A DNA stretch of 64,000 nt from Clitopilus passeckerianus (taxonomy: Eukaryota; Basidiomycota; Agaricomycetes; Agaricales; Entolomataceae). Position 1 is the stretch's first letter, and each line of letters opens with the position of its first letter. A program made the position numbers and the translations under genes. The notes beneath the pieces were generated by a model. That model searched no databases, was not told where the DNA came from, and saw nothing but the letters and a program-made list of their open reading frames with translations. The stretch lies in NCBI GenBank assembly GCA_944990035.1, contig CALYLX010000068.1:58129-122128 (forward strand), given 5' to 3'. This document shows, in pieces, positions 32,894 to 45,049 of the stretch.

Positions 32894-34669
32894 TCATGTC
32901 TCAGCCTCTATGGCCTTGGTGGCCGCTGGCGCTTCCTCCTTTTCCACTACTGGAAGCCTCTTCGATCTCAAAATGGCCCACCATGTAGCTGCTTTGACAT
33001 GACGGAGCTCATCGACTAGCGATAGCACGCACACTAAAGATGTGATCACGGAGAATGTCTAGAACGGAAGACATGTTAGATCAAGTAACCGGGCAAATAC
33101 CAAGCAGGGTATTCAAGTTGTACCTGGCCAAACGTGATGCTACTTGACTGGGTCGGGTTTGACGACACACATGCTTGTATCCAAAGTGTATTGGGGGCTA
33201 GAACAAGAGCATAAGCTCTTAAGATATGATTACGAGACATGACACCGTCCCTACGAATCTGTCAGCGACGTTGCAAACGATGAGAGCTAGAGGGTCACCA
33301 TATTTGCCTCAGTGAATAAGACTCTCCGCCCCTGACTGAACTCGAGAGCCAGGCAGCTAGCCAAATGGCCATACTGAACAGGTTGAGAGAAAACGGGCAT
33401 GGTGAATCCTCCGCGGAGATAAGCGCAGAAAGGAACCATGCAAATCCGCCAGCCGTGAGGGAAATTAACGACCCCGAGAGGATACTTGCATGAATATGAG
33501 TAGAAGGATTAGGTGAGAACCAAACGGTGTAGGTCTCACATGAGGCGGCATAACCAGTTCCTCCATAAGCTCTCCGTTGGTGGCGGCTGTCTCTGGCAGG
33601 CAACAAGGACGAGTATGACGACAATAGTATCTGAGATATTTGGGACATAAAGGAAAAATATCTCAAGGGATAGAAGATCTATGGCTATAACAAATGCACT
33701 GAGGCATTCATTGAGTAGCGATACAGAGCTATAGAACAAAAGGGACGGTACTCACAAGAAGCGGTTAATTACAATTGTATAATTATACGTGTCGGTTTCA
33801 GTCGATGGAGAACAACTTGCTACTAGTATTCCAACACAAAGAACTAAAGTTGCCAGAAGATTCTGGTTCAAAGTTCTATGGCCGATGTTTGGAAGAGCAA
33901 TGAATTGCATCGCAGCAAGAACGGCAGAGATCAGGTTCCCTTGCATATTAAAAGATGTAAATCCTTTCAAAATATTTTCAGTCCAATTTGTCAAATCCTC
34001 GCTACAGCCACGTATCAGCATTTCACAATCGGTTCCACACATCTGTCATTACTCACGCCGTGGAGCCGCAGTCCAGGTCTGGATTTTGTACCCTGCTCCT
34101 GGATAGAAGATAACACACTGTGCTGATAGGAAGGACCCACAGAGCTTATATGACATACGACAGCTCCCAGAGGACCTAGCCAGAGCCTTCGTCCGTAGGT
34201 CCCAGTGTCGCAAGCCGGTTGGTTAAATAACATGCCGTCCTGTGGTAAGAGCATCATACACAGTAGTATAGATATGCCGGTTGCAGCCATGAGGGAGTAT
34301 ACGAGCCCCATGTGAGCATAAAACATACGCCTGACCAAGTGCGGACAGTAGACCATTGCGATGGTTGTATTACAGGAGAAGCTTCAGATTTATATGCAAA
34401 CTCCAATCTTTCAAGCATACATACAGAACTTGACTGCGGAAGTAAAGACTGTTTGAAAACCGTCTTAGTAGGCTGTGCTCAATGAAGATAAAAAATTCCT
34501 CACCTGAAAACTGTTGGCCAAAGCCTGTAACATCGGGATTGGGACACGGGCCATAAGAACAAGAGTCAGAAGGAGGGCGAAGACAGTAGGCCTGGAAGAG
34601 GAGAGCAGGGCTTGTGTCAGATGCATTGAACGTGATACTAGTTTGAGGCAGCTGATGAAAGGCAGGCAT
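32894..34669 (-). CDS. Polytopic membrane protein of an uncharacterised fungal family
   Basis: A multi-exon minus-strand gene. Well-supported exons are 34669-34504, 33698-33540, 33484-33299, 33250-33124 and 33058-32894; the middle (34500-33756) contains at least three more, with tentative junctions. The N-terminal extracellular-type segment has CSYGPCPNPDVTGFG. Several hydrophobic helices follow (for example around GLVYSLMAATGISILLCMML, LISAVLAAMQFIALP, LATLVLCVGILVAS, GSLISLTAGGFAWFLSALIS). A late conserved-looking block reads RNHILRAYALVLAPNTLWIQA and TFGQTFSVITSLVCVLSL. The C-terminal tail is short and charged, ending in AIEAET. I recognise the CPNPDV/APNTLW pattern as recurrent in basidiomycete membrane proteins of unknown function. 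No enzyme motif is visible. Confidence 0.65.
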
Positions 34670-34737
34670 GTTCCACAGTGCTATAAGGGCACCCTATGTT
34701 CAGTTGAATGGATCGTACTGCTGAGGAGGAGGAAGTT

Positions 34738-34749
34738 TATATATATATT
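34738..34749 (-). promoter_or_regulatory. TATA-rich element upstream of the membrane-protein gene
   Basis: TTATATATATAT lies about 70-80 bp upstream of the ATG at 34669, a plausible core promoter position. Confidence 0.4.
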
Positions 34750-35677
34750 CTTACTAGTAGGCCAAGAATTCCATGGCAGACAATTGCCGTCCTCCTAAGA
34801 CCACTCTCTGAGCTTGACAGATGAGTATGTCATGTGCAGGCATATTAAACAGCGTAGAGAAACAGCCACAGCTAAAGAATGAAGCACCAGGGATATCTTG
34901 GCTAACTCGCAAGTCGACTCCATACAAGCATCGAGGCCATCACTGACACTGGAAGGTCGGTCCGAATTCCAATCCAGTTCACACGGGTTACGACTCAACA
35001 CCTCAAGCTTGGTATTCCGCAGGCATTGCCAGTTACTGCAGTCTGTCTATGATATGCTTCTTCTCTATAGTCATGAACTGCCCCCACTCCCATTTAAACG
35101 TCCCAACTCCGCTCTGCCCATGTCCACCGTGGTTTTGTTTGACTCTTACCCTGACCAATGATCCTTAGAAGACGAAGGCAAGGGCTTCACCGGCATGCTG
35201 TCGCCCCTAGCCCCTGGGCTCATTGAGACCAACCCGTAGTTAACGTACAACCTACTGTGACGAACTTCCCGAAAGCTAACGCCGATTCAGTCCCTGCAGT
35301 CCGATTTTGGATCCTCAAATATGACACCATTCGTTGATACGCAAACATGAAGGTGTCGACGGATAGGAAGTTCTTACACAAATCTCAGGGCTTGTCAAGA
35401 TAAATGTGCTTGTACCCCGCCTCAGGAAAGTAGCATGCGTATCTCGTGTACTTGTTTCGAAGAGCAAAAAAGAATAGAACACATTTGCTCACTTAAAATC
35501 AATCGGTCCGCTGGTTGAGAGCAAAGTTCCCACGATCGGTATGGTATTTCGTTGTAACAGACCGCTGAACGAGCTTGCACAGACTCTCTTCAGTCCACTT
35601 GGGCACTTCCGCTTCATCTCTGCTTCAGGCCATAGCGATACATAATAAATCCTCCGAGCCTCTGATCACCATCTGGG
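34750..35677. other. Divergent intergenic region before the three-part kinase gene
   Basis: About 0.9 kb between divergent genes. No coding sequence or repeat is recognised; it probably holds both upstream regulatory regions. Confidence 0.45.
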
Positions 35678-38600
35678 ATGGCGCGTCCCAGGGGCCTGTC
35701 GGCATCCGCCATTTATCCAAGCCGTTCCTCTGCAAGCGTCAGCCCGCTCAGTCGGGTTACGTCCGTTCCAGGCATCACAGAAATAGACGACATGAACTCG
35801 CCGAATCATTACCCGTCGCTATCAGCAAGAGCGAGATCTCGCACTGTCACAGGCGTCGCCGGCTCGACGATATCCGAAAGGGATGAGGAAGAAGACGGAG
35901 ATGACGTCTCGACCAGTTTACCTCAACATCCGTCCTTGGCAGAACTTTGGGGAAAGAAGCGCATATGGAGCCTGGAAGTCATTACGAAAACTTGTAGTGA
36001 ACCTCCTAAGAAATCACCACCTGAAAACCAGTCGCCAGATTACGAGAAAACACGCGAGGTGAGCCTTACTTCTGTTCTACCTTGAGCAAAGCTAATTCTC
36101 GACAGTGTGTAGCAAAGGCTGCTGCTTCCATACTTGGTACAGCTGGAGAGGTTACTCACGAACTACTCTCCGTCAGCATCCATGCCCTGGAGTTTGTCCC
36201 TGTTCCTGGTCTTGCAACGGCGGCGAAGACTCTTCTTACCATTTGGGATGCTGTTCAACTCGTAGATGTGAGTGCATGCGCAATAAATCATTGATCATTC
36301 CTAAATAAACTCCAAGATGAACAAATCCGCGTGTCTGCGACTCACAGAGAGATGTGCAAGCACTCTACTATCAATTCGTTCAGACGTGATAGAAGCTGGG
36401 GATTCTGTCAAGGATGAACTTGCGGCACCGATCACGACATTGGTCAAGTACGTCCGTGTCAACCAATCCGCTATTCTTTACTAATGGTTGCGGAAGCTCA
36501 TTTGAGCAGATATATGCGTTCTTGCAAAAGCAGATCGAGCGACCATTTCTCAAGCGCCTTTTGAAACGTGACGATATCCTGAAAGAATTAGAATCATGCG
36601 ACGACGAGCTCACAAACGCTATCAGCATGTTCAGTCTTTCAGTGCAGATCAGGATCCTGCGACACTTGCAGGATTTACAGCGAGATTATTCACCCAGCAT
36701 CCGTGCAGACTTCGAAGTCAACTCTGGTAGTCCTATATCGAACCACAGATTCTCGGCTTCCTCTCAGATTACTTTGTTGAATGGGCCGCCGCTTCTAGGT
36801 CACTCTCTTACCGAAGGCCGGGCACCCCCTATCATGCAGCTTCCCTCGCCTTCAAACATCCCAGAGGCGCAAGTCCTGCCCACTTTACGCAACCTTCACT
36901 CGAACCAGAATGTTCTGGACAAGGAGCGAGACTTGGATGCCCTTCGAAGACTCATGCGAGACGCTCTCGCCGCTGGCAACGACGTTGAAATGATGAACGT
37001 TCTACAAATCGAACGGAGAGAAATGCCAGACGCAATCGGAACTCTTCAGAGGATGTTGGAGAAAACAAATCAGGTCAATGAAGAGATGAGAAATGGTGAA
37101 GTTGACGGGGAGACTGCGGACAAACTGGGGACGCATGAATTGGATAGGAGATTTATTGAGAGCGGCATTGATGCTTTACAGAGGATGAGCCGTGGCACAC
37201 TGATGCCTCTTCCCAACTGGACAATTACCAAGTAAGTCGTTGATTGTAACGTTCAGTTCGCCAAATTGATATCATTGAAGGTACGAGGTGGAGGTGGAGG
37301 ATAAGATTGGGATGGGATTCTTCTCGGACGTCTACAAAGGCACCTGGCAAGGGCGGACAGTTGCGATTAAGGTCCTCGCAGAAACTACACCAAGGCAGCT
37401 GTTCATTCGTGAAGTCGAGATTTGGAAGGACCTCAATCACGAAAACGTATTGAAACTGTTCGGGGCTAGTAGTGCGCAAGCCGATCCACCTCATTTCTTT
37501 GTTAGCCCATACGAAAAGAATGGGAGTTTGGTTGACTACCTGAAGCGGTTGAGCACTAGCAAAGAGATGGAAAGCAGCCCCCAGCTTGGGTCAGATTCCG
37601 ATGTCCAAACAACTGGATTTCCTCCGGAATACGACCCTCTCCGTTATATGTATGAGATTGCAAAAGGCATGCAATATTTGCACGAACACGACATCATGCA
37701 CGGTGATCTGAAGGTGAGCTCGTAATATTATTGACTATATTTGACTCATGGATTCCCCCAGGCTTGCAATGTTCTCGTAGAAGACGATGGTCGTTGCGTC
37801 ATTTCAGATTTCGGCCAAAGTGAAATGAAGTCGGAAGTCTATAGAATCAGTGGGAAACCTCAACCCCGTACGTTCTGATTTCCATATTGCCAACTTTGCT
37901 GATGCTGTTCCAAAGATGGAACATTGAGGTGGCAAGCCCCAGAACTCATGTCTGGCAATGGTCCCAATGAATTGACACCGTATATGGATGTTTGGTCGTT
38001 TGCCATATGCTGCTCTGAAATTTTGAATATGGGTCGAATGCCGTGGCCCCTTTTGGATGACAACGCTGTTCGATGGGTGATTCTGTGTAAGTCTGCCCGG
38101 CCATTCTGGGATCTTTGCTGACCATACTCTTCCACTTAGCTCAAGACGAGCGACCCAGTATACCTGAGAACCAGTACAATACGGAACACCTTCAATCTCT
38201 TCTCTCCGCTTGCTGGTCTAGGGTAGGGCCTTATCGGCCAGTTTTCTCTGAAATTGTTCAGGAGATCGTGTTTATCAGGGTTCAAGCTCAAGGCCCATGC
38301 GATAATTCGAGTAGCCCATGTCTGTCACCCTTTGGGCTTATGATGTGGGACTGGGAAGGCATTCCGGAAGTGTTCATGCGTACACCTCTTTCAAGGATTC
38401 CGTCGGGCGAATACAACTTTCTATTTCTGTAATGGCTAATGCTAATTAATATACATAGGTCGCGAACCTTCCATCTTCGGACCCTCCTCGTCACCTCTTG
38501 TTCGCAACATGAGCAGGTTCTCGCGCCAAGAGTCGCTCACCCGTTCCGCCTCGTTTTCAACAATTACACAACAGCGTCCAACCATAGGCCATCGCAGGAC

Positions 38601-39616
38601 AGCCAGTTCGTCGTCAGGGGTACAAATGCCTGAGCCCCAAATATACTATCACTCGTCTTCCGCGCAAATGCCCCTGGCTCAGGGTTTTGGTACGCCTCCA
38701 AGCTGTGGAGACCCGCCCTCCCCTGCACCGGAGATCTCATCGCCTGGTGGTCAAGGTCGCTATTCCCCACCTCCTCCAACCACAAAGGAAGCGAAGAAAA
38801 TCAAGAGAGCGAGCGTTTCGAATTGTGCGTTCACTTCTAACAAGGTTTCACACGGTACTTTGCTCAACTGATTCTAGTAATCGCGTTGCCCGTTCAGAAT
38901 TCGTCCCAGGTGTCTTTTGGCGCCGTTGGGTATTATCGTGGATCTCAAGACTTTGTAACCCTCTTCAATTCATTCCACCCTGAAGAGGCAGCCATGAAAG
39001 CGGTCCGAGGTTTACCCTCCTTATGGGACTACATTGAGGGCGGTTCGGAAGGGAGGAGTAGGTTCGGTCGAATGGTGGATAACCTTATGGGCCTTCTTGT
39101 CTGGGATCGTGACAAGGCTGAGAGCCCTGTGTGTGGTAGCCCTGGCACCAGTGGCAAGAGGCGCTCCCTACCTCCACGGGACAAGCCAGTCGGACCCCAG
39201 GCCAAGTACCACTATTTTGACAATAAGGGCGCGGAGAAGTGGCTCAAGGAGCACGAACCTACGATAATCAAGGTCTTTGGCCCTTCCCATCACGTCAAGA
39301 AGGGTGAGGTTAAGATAGGTATGCATTTAAAGTTTCTGCCTCAGTTCCATCTTTGTCTAACCCGGGTTTTTTCTTAGTAACGGGAACCTATGGACAGCCA
39401 AACGGTCTTGGCCTGGCTTGCATATCTACATCGTTCTCTGTTGGTGCCGAGCGTGGCTTGGGCATAGCCGACGGAACCAATTCTGCCACAGTCTCACCAA
39501 TCATTGCCCAGCCTAGTAGCTCAGCCCGCTCTTCGCCTATTCCTATCAAGCCAAGCACTTCTAATCGAAGGTGGTCGAAAGGCTCTGGGTCCATTCTCAG
39601 TCTTGGCCAGTTCTAG
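35678..39616 (+). CDS. Three-part protein: MLKL-NTD-like helical bundle, TKL kinase, fungal C-terminal domain
   Basis: Eleven exons (35678-36058, 36106-36267, 36317-36451, 36507-37231, 37281-37713, 37762-37867, 37916-38086, 38140-38379, 38459-38824, 38878-39318, 39378-39616) sum to 1132 residues. Residues 1-127 are Ser/Pro-rich and acidic. Residues about 128-330 are all-helical with FVPVPGLATAAKTLLTIWD and FLKRLLKRDDILKELESCD, the pattern of the MLKL-NTD/HeLo-like bundle in agaric kinases. Residues about 469-745 are a kinase: GMGFFSDVYKG, Lys about 498, HGDLKACNVL (HGD for HRD, Asp about 610), DFG about 628, APELM. A Ser/Pro-rich linker follows. From about 907 comes an extra domain (VSFGAVGYYRG, LFNSFHPEEA, KYHYFDNKGAEKWLKEHEP, EVKIVTGTYG) that I know only as a recurrent unnamed Agaricomycete domain. 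The kinase is probably active; its role in stress or incompatibility signalling is inference. Exon 3 uses the weak donor GTCCGT. Confidence 0.88.
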
Positions 39617-39943
39617 GACAGGCTCGATGCGATTCGGACAAGTTTGTTCCTTGGTTCTTTCTTGGATTAGATTTCGGATTTGTGAATCTTCAAGTTGCAT
39701 ATGGACTGGCACGGACCAAGCCGATTGGCATTCATTTGTACGAATACTGCATTCACTCCAGCGGACTGTGAACTCTTGTAATTATTTCCCGCATAGCATA
39801 TCCCAGAGCTGCACTTTGTATATACCTCGCATAACATTCCATCAATGTCGATACCAAGAAATAGCATGTACAAGTACATGTCTTAGTTATTACAGTAGTA
39901 GATTAATACAATACATATTCCCATTGTACGCAGGCGTCCGTAA
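39617..39943. terminator. Convergent 3' region between the kinase and BAG genes
   Basis: 327 bp shared by two convergent genes. It holds A/T-rich 3' UTR-like sequence and no gene. Confidence 0.35.
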
Positions 39944-41188
39944 TCAGTGAACTACTATACTAGTGGGCTGCGGTGTAATGGTTTCGTCAATTTCCCTGAT
40001 CTCCTCGGGTTGCGACACAATTGGATCAGGCTCAACTTCCATCTCGGTTGGGTTGGAATTTTCGGAGAGTGACTTCTGGTAAATCTTCCATGCATTTCTC
40101 CATATTTTCTCAACCCTTGACGCCTCCTTCTCCACATTCCCGACGATTCTCCTCCTTGTCTTCCGAACATTAGCGTCACCCCAGCTCTCGACACCATCGA
40201 GTTTGAGTAAGAGGCGGTTGAGAGACTCAGTGTATGCGTGCAAATGATAATTTGCTGATGTGAACGCGAGCTTGGGCGGTATCACCGAGTGTTCGCCGTC
40301 TTCGGAGGTATCCATATCCTCGCCCAACGGTTGTATTGTGACGGGTAAACTGCCGTCTCCATTCGGATTTTGGAAGTCGACGAACTGCGGCATTGAAAAT
40401 CCGGATTTGAGAGTCTCAAATTGCCGAGAAAGTGTCTGGAGGGTTTTGAATGCGGAGTGGATACGGTATGCTGCCTGAATTTTGGATGCAGCCTCGATAT
40501 GCGCCTGGAGAGTCTGGGGGGATGGTGCACGGGGAGATGGAGTTTCCGCTTCGTTGACGGGTGTACTAGAAGGGGTAGTAGGTCGCCCGGATTTCGGCTG
40601 TGAAGAAGCCTGGCCAGCCTGGGCTGGATGAGGAGCGGCAGGTGATGATCCACCCTCGATTATAATCTTGTGTGAAGGGGATGATTGTCTCCGTCGTTGA
40701 TTCTGTGAGAACAGATGTGTTAACTGGATGAATGTCTAGAATATGAACGCCCGGCTAACCTGAAGGTGTTCCCTGTGCTTTTGTCTCATCGCCTCCCTTC
40801 GTTCCTCCTCTCGAGTCCGGTATTCTTCTTCTTGATGGGCTAGCTCTCTACGCCTGGCCTCCAGTGCGGCGAGTTCCCTCTGCCTCTGAGTTTCGACAGC
40901 TTCCTCCCTGCGTTTCTTCTCCAGATAGAGTCGATCCCATGGACTGAGAGCTGAAGGATAATTGGCGATATCCATGTCATCCTCGTCGTCATAGAGTTCA
41001 TGAGGTAAGTACTGTGCGCGCCTCATGCGCTGCTGAGCAGCAGCCTGCCTGCGCTGGGCCAGTTCCCTTGCACGTTGTTCTTGAGCGTATTGCTGTTGCT
41101 GAACATAGTAAGGGTCGACATAGGCCGGTCGTTGAAGGTAACCAGAGTAATAATATGGATCATAGTCAAACGGCGACGAGCGGAACAT
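39944..41188 (-). CDS. IQ-motif and BAG-domain co-chaperone
   Basis: Two exons (41188-40760 and 40702-39944) sum to 395 residues. The N-terminus is Tyr/Gln-rich (DPYYVQQQQYAQEQR) and runs into a long Arg/Glu/Gln coiled coil (about residues 85-143). A Ser/Pro-rich linker follows, then an IQ-like calmodulin-binding motif ASKIQAAYRIHSAFKTL about residues 212-228. A BAG domain sits near 296-350 (LHAYTESLNRLLLKLDGVESWGD, given here as LHAYTESLNRLLLKLD, then RRIVGNVEKEASRVEKIW). BAG domains bind the Hsp70 ATPase domain and trigger nucleotide exchange. The layout resembles other fungal and plant BAG proteins that pair an IQ motif with a BAG domain. No membrane helix is seen. Confidence 0.85.
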
Positions 41189-42215
41189 GGTAAACGGCTT
41201 TGAGTACGGTTAAACTCAATCCTCAATGATAATCTTCAGTTTATAAATTTGGAGTCAATGGTGTCCAGAGATGTCTCGCCAACGGAAGAAACTACGAGAA
41301 CCTTCTGACGTCATCAAGATGATACAAGCCTAATCTGCACAGCCACAGGCGCGTCGACGCGTTTCAGGGCTACGCCTTTTTGAACAAAGATGGACCTAGC
41401 CCTTCTTGACGGTGACCCTCAGATTCATGAATAAGGTTGATAGGCTGACCTTTCATGTGTCAAACCGCTTGAGGCCCCGGAAAGCAATTTTTGCCTAAAA
41501 GGCAGAAGAGGACCGCCTGCCCTGCAAACCATAATATGCTTCGGTAGCGGGATTTCCGCCAGGACACCAGCGCACTCCCACCTGCCTCCGATCTTAAAGT
41601 GGGACACTGGCAGCCTGGGAGCCCCCGTGGCGTATAGGTCCAAGTGAAAGCCCACTGGTAGCCGTTGACACAAGAGAAGCTAAGGGGACAGTATACTGGC
41701 CAGCGTCCAAAAATGCCACCATTTTCTCTCACGTAACCATTGCTTCTCAGTCCCCGTGGAGGACCATCAACTCCAGAAAAGGTTAAACTTTGTGACTCGT
41801 ATCGAGATCGCCGTCCTTCTGTGGGACATAAACATGTCAAGATGCAGGCGGCTCGGTATATCCGGTCAGACGGCCTCTATGTACTGAATTGTTTCCTCTG
41901 CTCATGTGGAACTCTCCTACTTACCAGGACGTGAGATTGCTACCGGTGGCACCCGTAGATCCTATCAGCCACAGGGAAACAACTCGATCATCACCATCTA
42001 TATTTCAGTGCTTCAACCTCGCTCCCGCCCTTGTCCTTACCGCCGTTCAATGTTTCCACTCGGTGAAGATCAATCATATAAACCCTCAGGGGTGTCGTCC
42101 AGGTCCAATTGATTTGATCTCAACGTGACGTTGCTTACCTGCTTATCAGCCTCCTACTAATACGCATGCATGTCGTGGTCTAGTATTTTTCCGCCTTTTC
42201 TTCCGCCCACCGGTC
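41189..42215. other. Intergenic, divergent between BAG and GPCR-like genes
   Basis: About 1 kb with a few open stretches (for example 41460-41840 on the minus strand) that show no domain, helix or splice pattern. It presumably holds both promoters. Confidence 0.5.
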
Positions 42216-44046
42216 ATGTCGAATGAATCCCCAGGAGGGAGCCACTTCACGCCCTCTGAGGGCTACACCCCTTCTCAGAAACAGGTGCACACCTTGTAAG
42301 CTCGCTGTGTGTCGTTTCTGGGTCCAGGGCTCGTATCTGAATGCCTCTTGGTAGAGCTACACTCTCCTATGCCTCTATTATCCCAGGATCTGCTATATGT
42401 CTCCTAGTCCTCATAGCATACTTTGTGATTGCCTTCTCACCGCCGGCGCGACGATGTCTCGACCGAGTCAGCTTTCGTCTTGTGTGCTTTGCTCTCTTCG
42501 CCAAGTACGTCGCTCGGTTGCTCAGCTCGTTTCGGTCTTCGGTTGACGAAGCAATTCTGTATCTTCTAGCGTCATGTTTGGTATTTTTTGGGGTTCTGCT
42601 CCAGGTCGCTCGGGCATGCTATGTAACATCAATGCTTTTGCTGTGAATGTGAATATTTATAACCGTCGTGGGTCTATGCGTTTGCAGGGGTGCTAACACG
42701 GATACCACTAGTTTTGGCTTCTCTGGTCTACATTCTTCACCACAGCTATCGCACTGAATCTCCAGTATGTTCTTCTTCACCTTCACCTCTCGTTGGGTTT
42801 CTAAACAAAAGCCCTGGAAGGCTGGTTTTGGTGCACGGTTTTAACGGGGCCCGCCTCGAAAAATGGTATCGCTCCATAATAGCAATCCTTGTTATTGGGA
42901 TCAATGTACCTCCCTTGGCTCTTGGACAATTCGGGTATCTCCCTTGTTCCAAGTGATCATAGTAAATCGACATGACTGATCATTATTTCCGCTCAGGTGG
43001 GACCGTAAAGCAGGGACATGTTGGTACAGCAATTCGGATACTGACGTGCGACTGCGGTGGTACCTATATACTCAATTTATCTGGATGGCCATCGCTATCG
43101 CAATCGAGACCATCTGTTCTATTGTTGTAGTCATCTGGCTTTGTCGTTCAAGGGTACGCCTCAACCGTTTGGCCTTAGGCTTGGATGCTCCTAGTTAACT
43201 GACCATGATTAAGCAGAGGTCTATACAGAAACTCACGAAGAATATATCTGTCTTTCCGCCTTCGTTCAACAGCACAGAATCTACATCAGCACCCGCTGGA
43301 CTAACATGCACGGCTGGCACAGTGGACTCAGCCGGGGATGCATACCAGTATCACACAGCACCTGAGCAAACTCTGACACTCGCTTGGAGGAGAGATCACC
43401 TTCGAAGCGTTGTCATCCGAATAGGTTTGCCGCTTCCTTCTAGGGAGCAAATCCTTTGTCTAACGATTTTCCAAGCACTCTATCCCATGGTGGCTATAGC
43501 CATGAACTTATCTACACTCCTGCTAGACCTGCGCGTCGGTATAAATGGTGTCAACCACCCTAAAGTGAGCTCGTTCGAATTCTGCTTTGCGGTATCAATT
43601 GACCCGAGTTTTCAGGATTTCGATTTATTAGTTCTAGGTCAGTAATCACCGACCCCGCCAGTTTTCATCATTGATTACTTTTCTTGACCTTTAGATATTA
43701 CGATATATGCTTTTCGGCCACTAGTCTACGGTTTACTCGCAGCCTTTGACCCTGTAAGTCCTTGACCTACCAACGACCGAATTACTCTTCTGGAACTAAG
43801 AAAATATTATTCCGCCGACAGTCGTTTATACACGCAATCAGAGCATTCCGAAGACATAGGGAAAGACATGTAGATGCTGTAGAACGGGAAGGAGGAATTT
43901 CGCTTGCTTCTTACTCCAGAAGGCGAGTTACGGGTCAAAATATGAATCTTGGAGAGCGGTCGCTAGTAGACCCAGAAACTGTCAACGAGGAGGGTTGTGA
44001 AGGCGGCTATAGTGAGGGCATGTGCTCAATTGCTAGACAGATCTGA
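42216..44046 (+). CDS. Seven-transmembrane GPCR-like receptor
   Basis: Eleven exons (42216-42295, 42355-42504, 42570-42648, 42712-42764, 42821-42934, 42997-43153, 43217-43424, 43476-43564, 43616-43637, 43695-43753, 43822-44046) sum to 411 residues. A short N-terminus (MSNESPGGSHFTPSEG) precedes helix 1 (IPGSAICLLVLIAYFVIAF). Family-like landmarks follow: RVSFRLVCFALFANVMFGIFWG, a conserved extracellular Cys, LLWSTFFTTAIALNLQLVLV HGFNGARLEKW, and VPPLALGQFGWDRKAGTCWY. The last helices are around ALYPMVAIAMNLSTLLLDL and DFDLLVLDITIYAFRPLVYG. The third loop is long, Ser/Thr-rich and cytosolic; the C-tail is basic then acidic. It belongs to the basidiomycete cAMP-receptor/Git3-like 7TM group; the ligand is unknown. 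Exon 9 is only 22 nt. Confidence 0.83.
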
Positions 44047-44406
44047 TCATTGTACATATACGTATTTCATTACGATACATACCCACATTCCTTTACAATG
44101 CTCTCGTTCTATGTACTTTTATTAAGAGTATCTTGTGTGAATTTATCGTTGAGTTAGGGCCTTACGATGGCTTCGATCGAAGGAAGAGCTTTAATCTTCT
44201 ATCGGCCTAAGAAAAGTCATGTTTATTTGGTGAATTTTTCTTCTAAAGAAACAAAGTGCCGTTTCGACGAAGTTTCGGTGGCCTTCAGCAGTGATAATTG
44301 CACTTGGCACGTGCCAAAATGTTTGCCTTGAACCTGCAAAGCAAATAAGATATGCAAGTCGAATCAAGTCATACTGTAGTACTCTGTCAAAGTCCTCACA
44401 ACCAAC
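44047..44406. other. Intergenic between GPCR-like and SRPBCC genes
   Basis: 360 bp. An ATG at 44167 opens about 50 codons (MASIEGRALIFY) but has no homologous look and no splice route to the downstream exon frame. This is likely 3' UTR plus promoter and 5' leader. Confidence 0.4.
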
Positions 44407-45049
44407 ATGTCACGCTCATCTTCCTATCTGCCGCCTATGGCACACAACGGTGTTTTCTCAATATCAGCAAGCTCAGAGATAGATGCCAGCCCGGAACAGG
44501 TCTGGTCTATTATTTTGGATTTCCCCAAATACAAGGAATGGTAGGTCTGCTTTTGCATCTGCTAACGAGCCAAAATGACGAACCTAATAGGAACCCTTTT
44601 GTGTAAGTTATTGAATATCCACATTCAACATGAGATAACTCAGCCTCAGACGCGGCCAAACTATAATTGACAAGTCTGGCAAACCGCTTCCTGACCAAAC
44701 ACCGGCTGAAGGCAAATACCTCCTCATCGCACCTGTTCATCTTCCTCCGACAATGGGCGAACCTACGGAGTGGTTCCAAAAGCAGTCTGCGTTTGAGCAA
44801 ATATCGGCGGTTGACCACGAGAACAAGCGTGTTGCATGGGTAAACATTGCGATGCCAAGATTCTTGTTGAATGCAGAAAGGTGGCAGGCTGTCGGCATCG
44901 ATCCTAATAGTGGAAAAACCAAGTATGAGACCACCGAAGTCTTTGGAGGGGTACTAGCATACATTGTGAAGTTCTTTTTCCAAGAAAAGTTGAAGCAGGG
45001 ATTCAAAGCTCAAGCCGACGGCCTCAAAACTTACGCCGAACGATCCTAA
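44407..45049 (+). CDS. SRPBCC (START-like/polyketide-cyclase fold) protein
   Basis: Three exons (44407-44540, 44591-44602, 44650-45049) give 181 residues. The fold-defining N-terminal strand and helix read SISASSEIDASPEQVWSIIL, followed by DFPKYKEWNPFV, the standard SRPBCC opening. The C-terminal long helix is IVKFFFQEKLKQGFKAQADG. Members bind hydrophobic ligands in a deep cavity; the ligand here is unknown, and no signal peptide is visible. Exon 2 is only 12 nt and encodes NPFV plus split codons. Its placement is fixed by frame on both sides and by the family motif WNPFVR. The last acceptor is the second AG of CAGCCTCAG at 44649. Confidence 0.85.

Noticed and set aside
41460..41840. Minus-strand frame of 126 codons
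   Set aside because: No domain, signal peptide or coherent exon neighbours, and composition like the surrounding intergenic DNA.
44167..44330. Possible upstream start for the SRPBCC gene (MASIEGRALIFY)
   Set aside because: It ends in a stop after about 54 codons with no splice route into the SRPBCC frame; the ATG at 44407 gives the standard family start.
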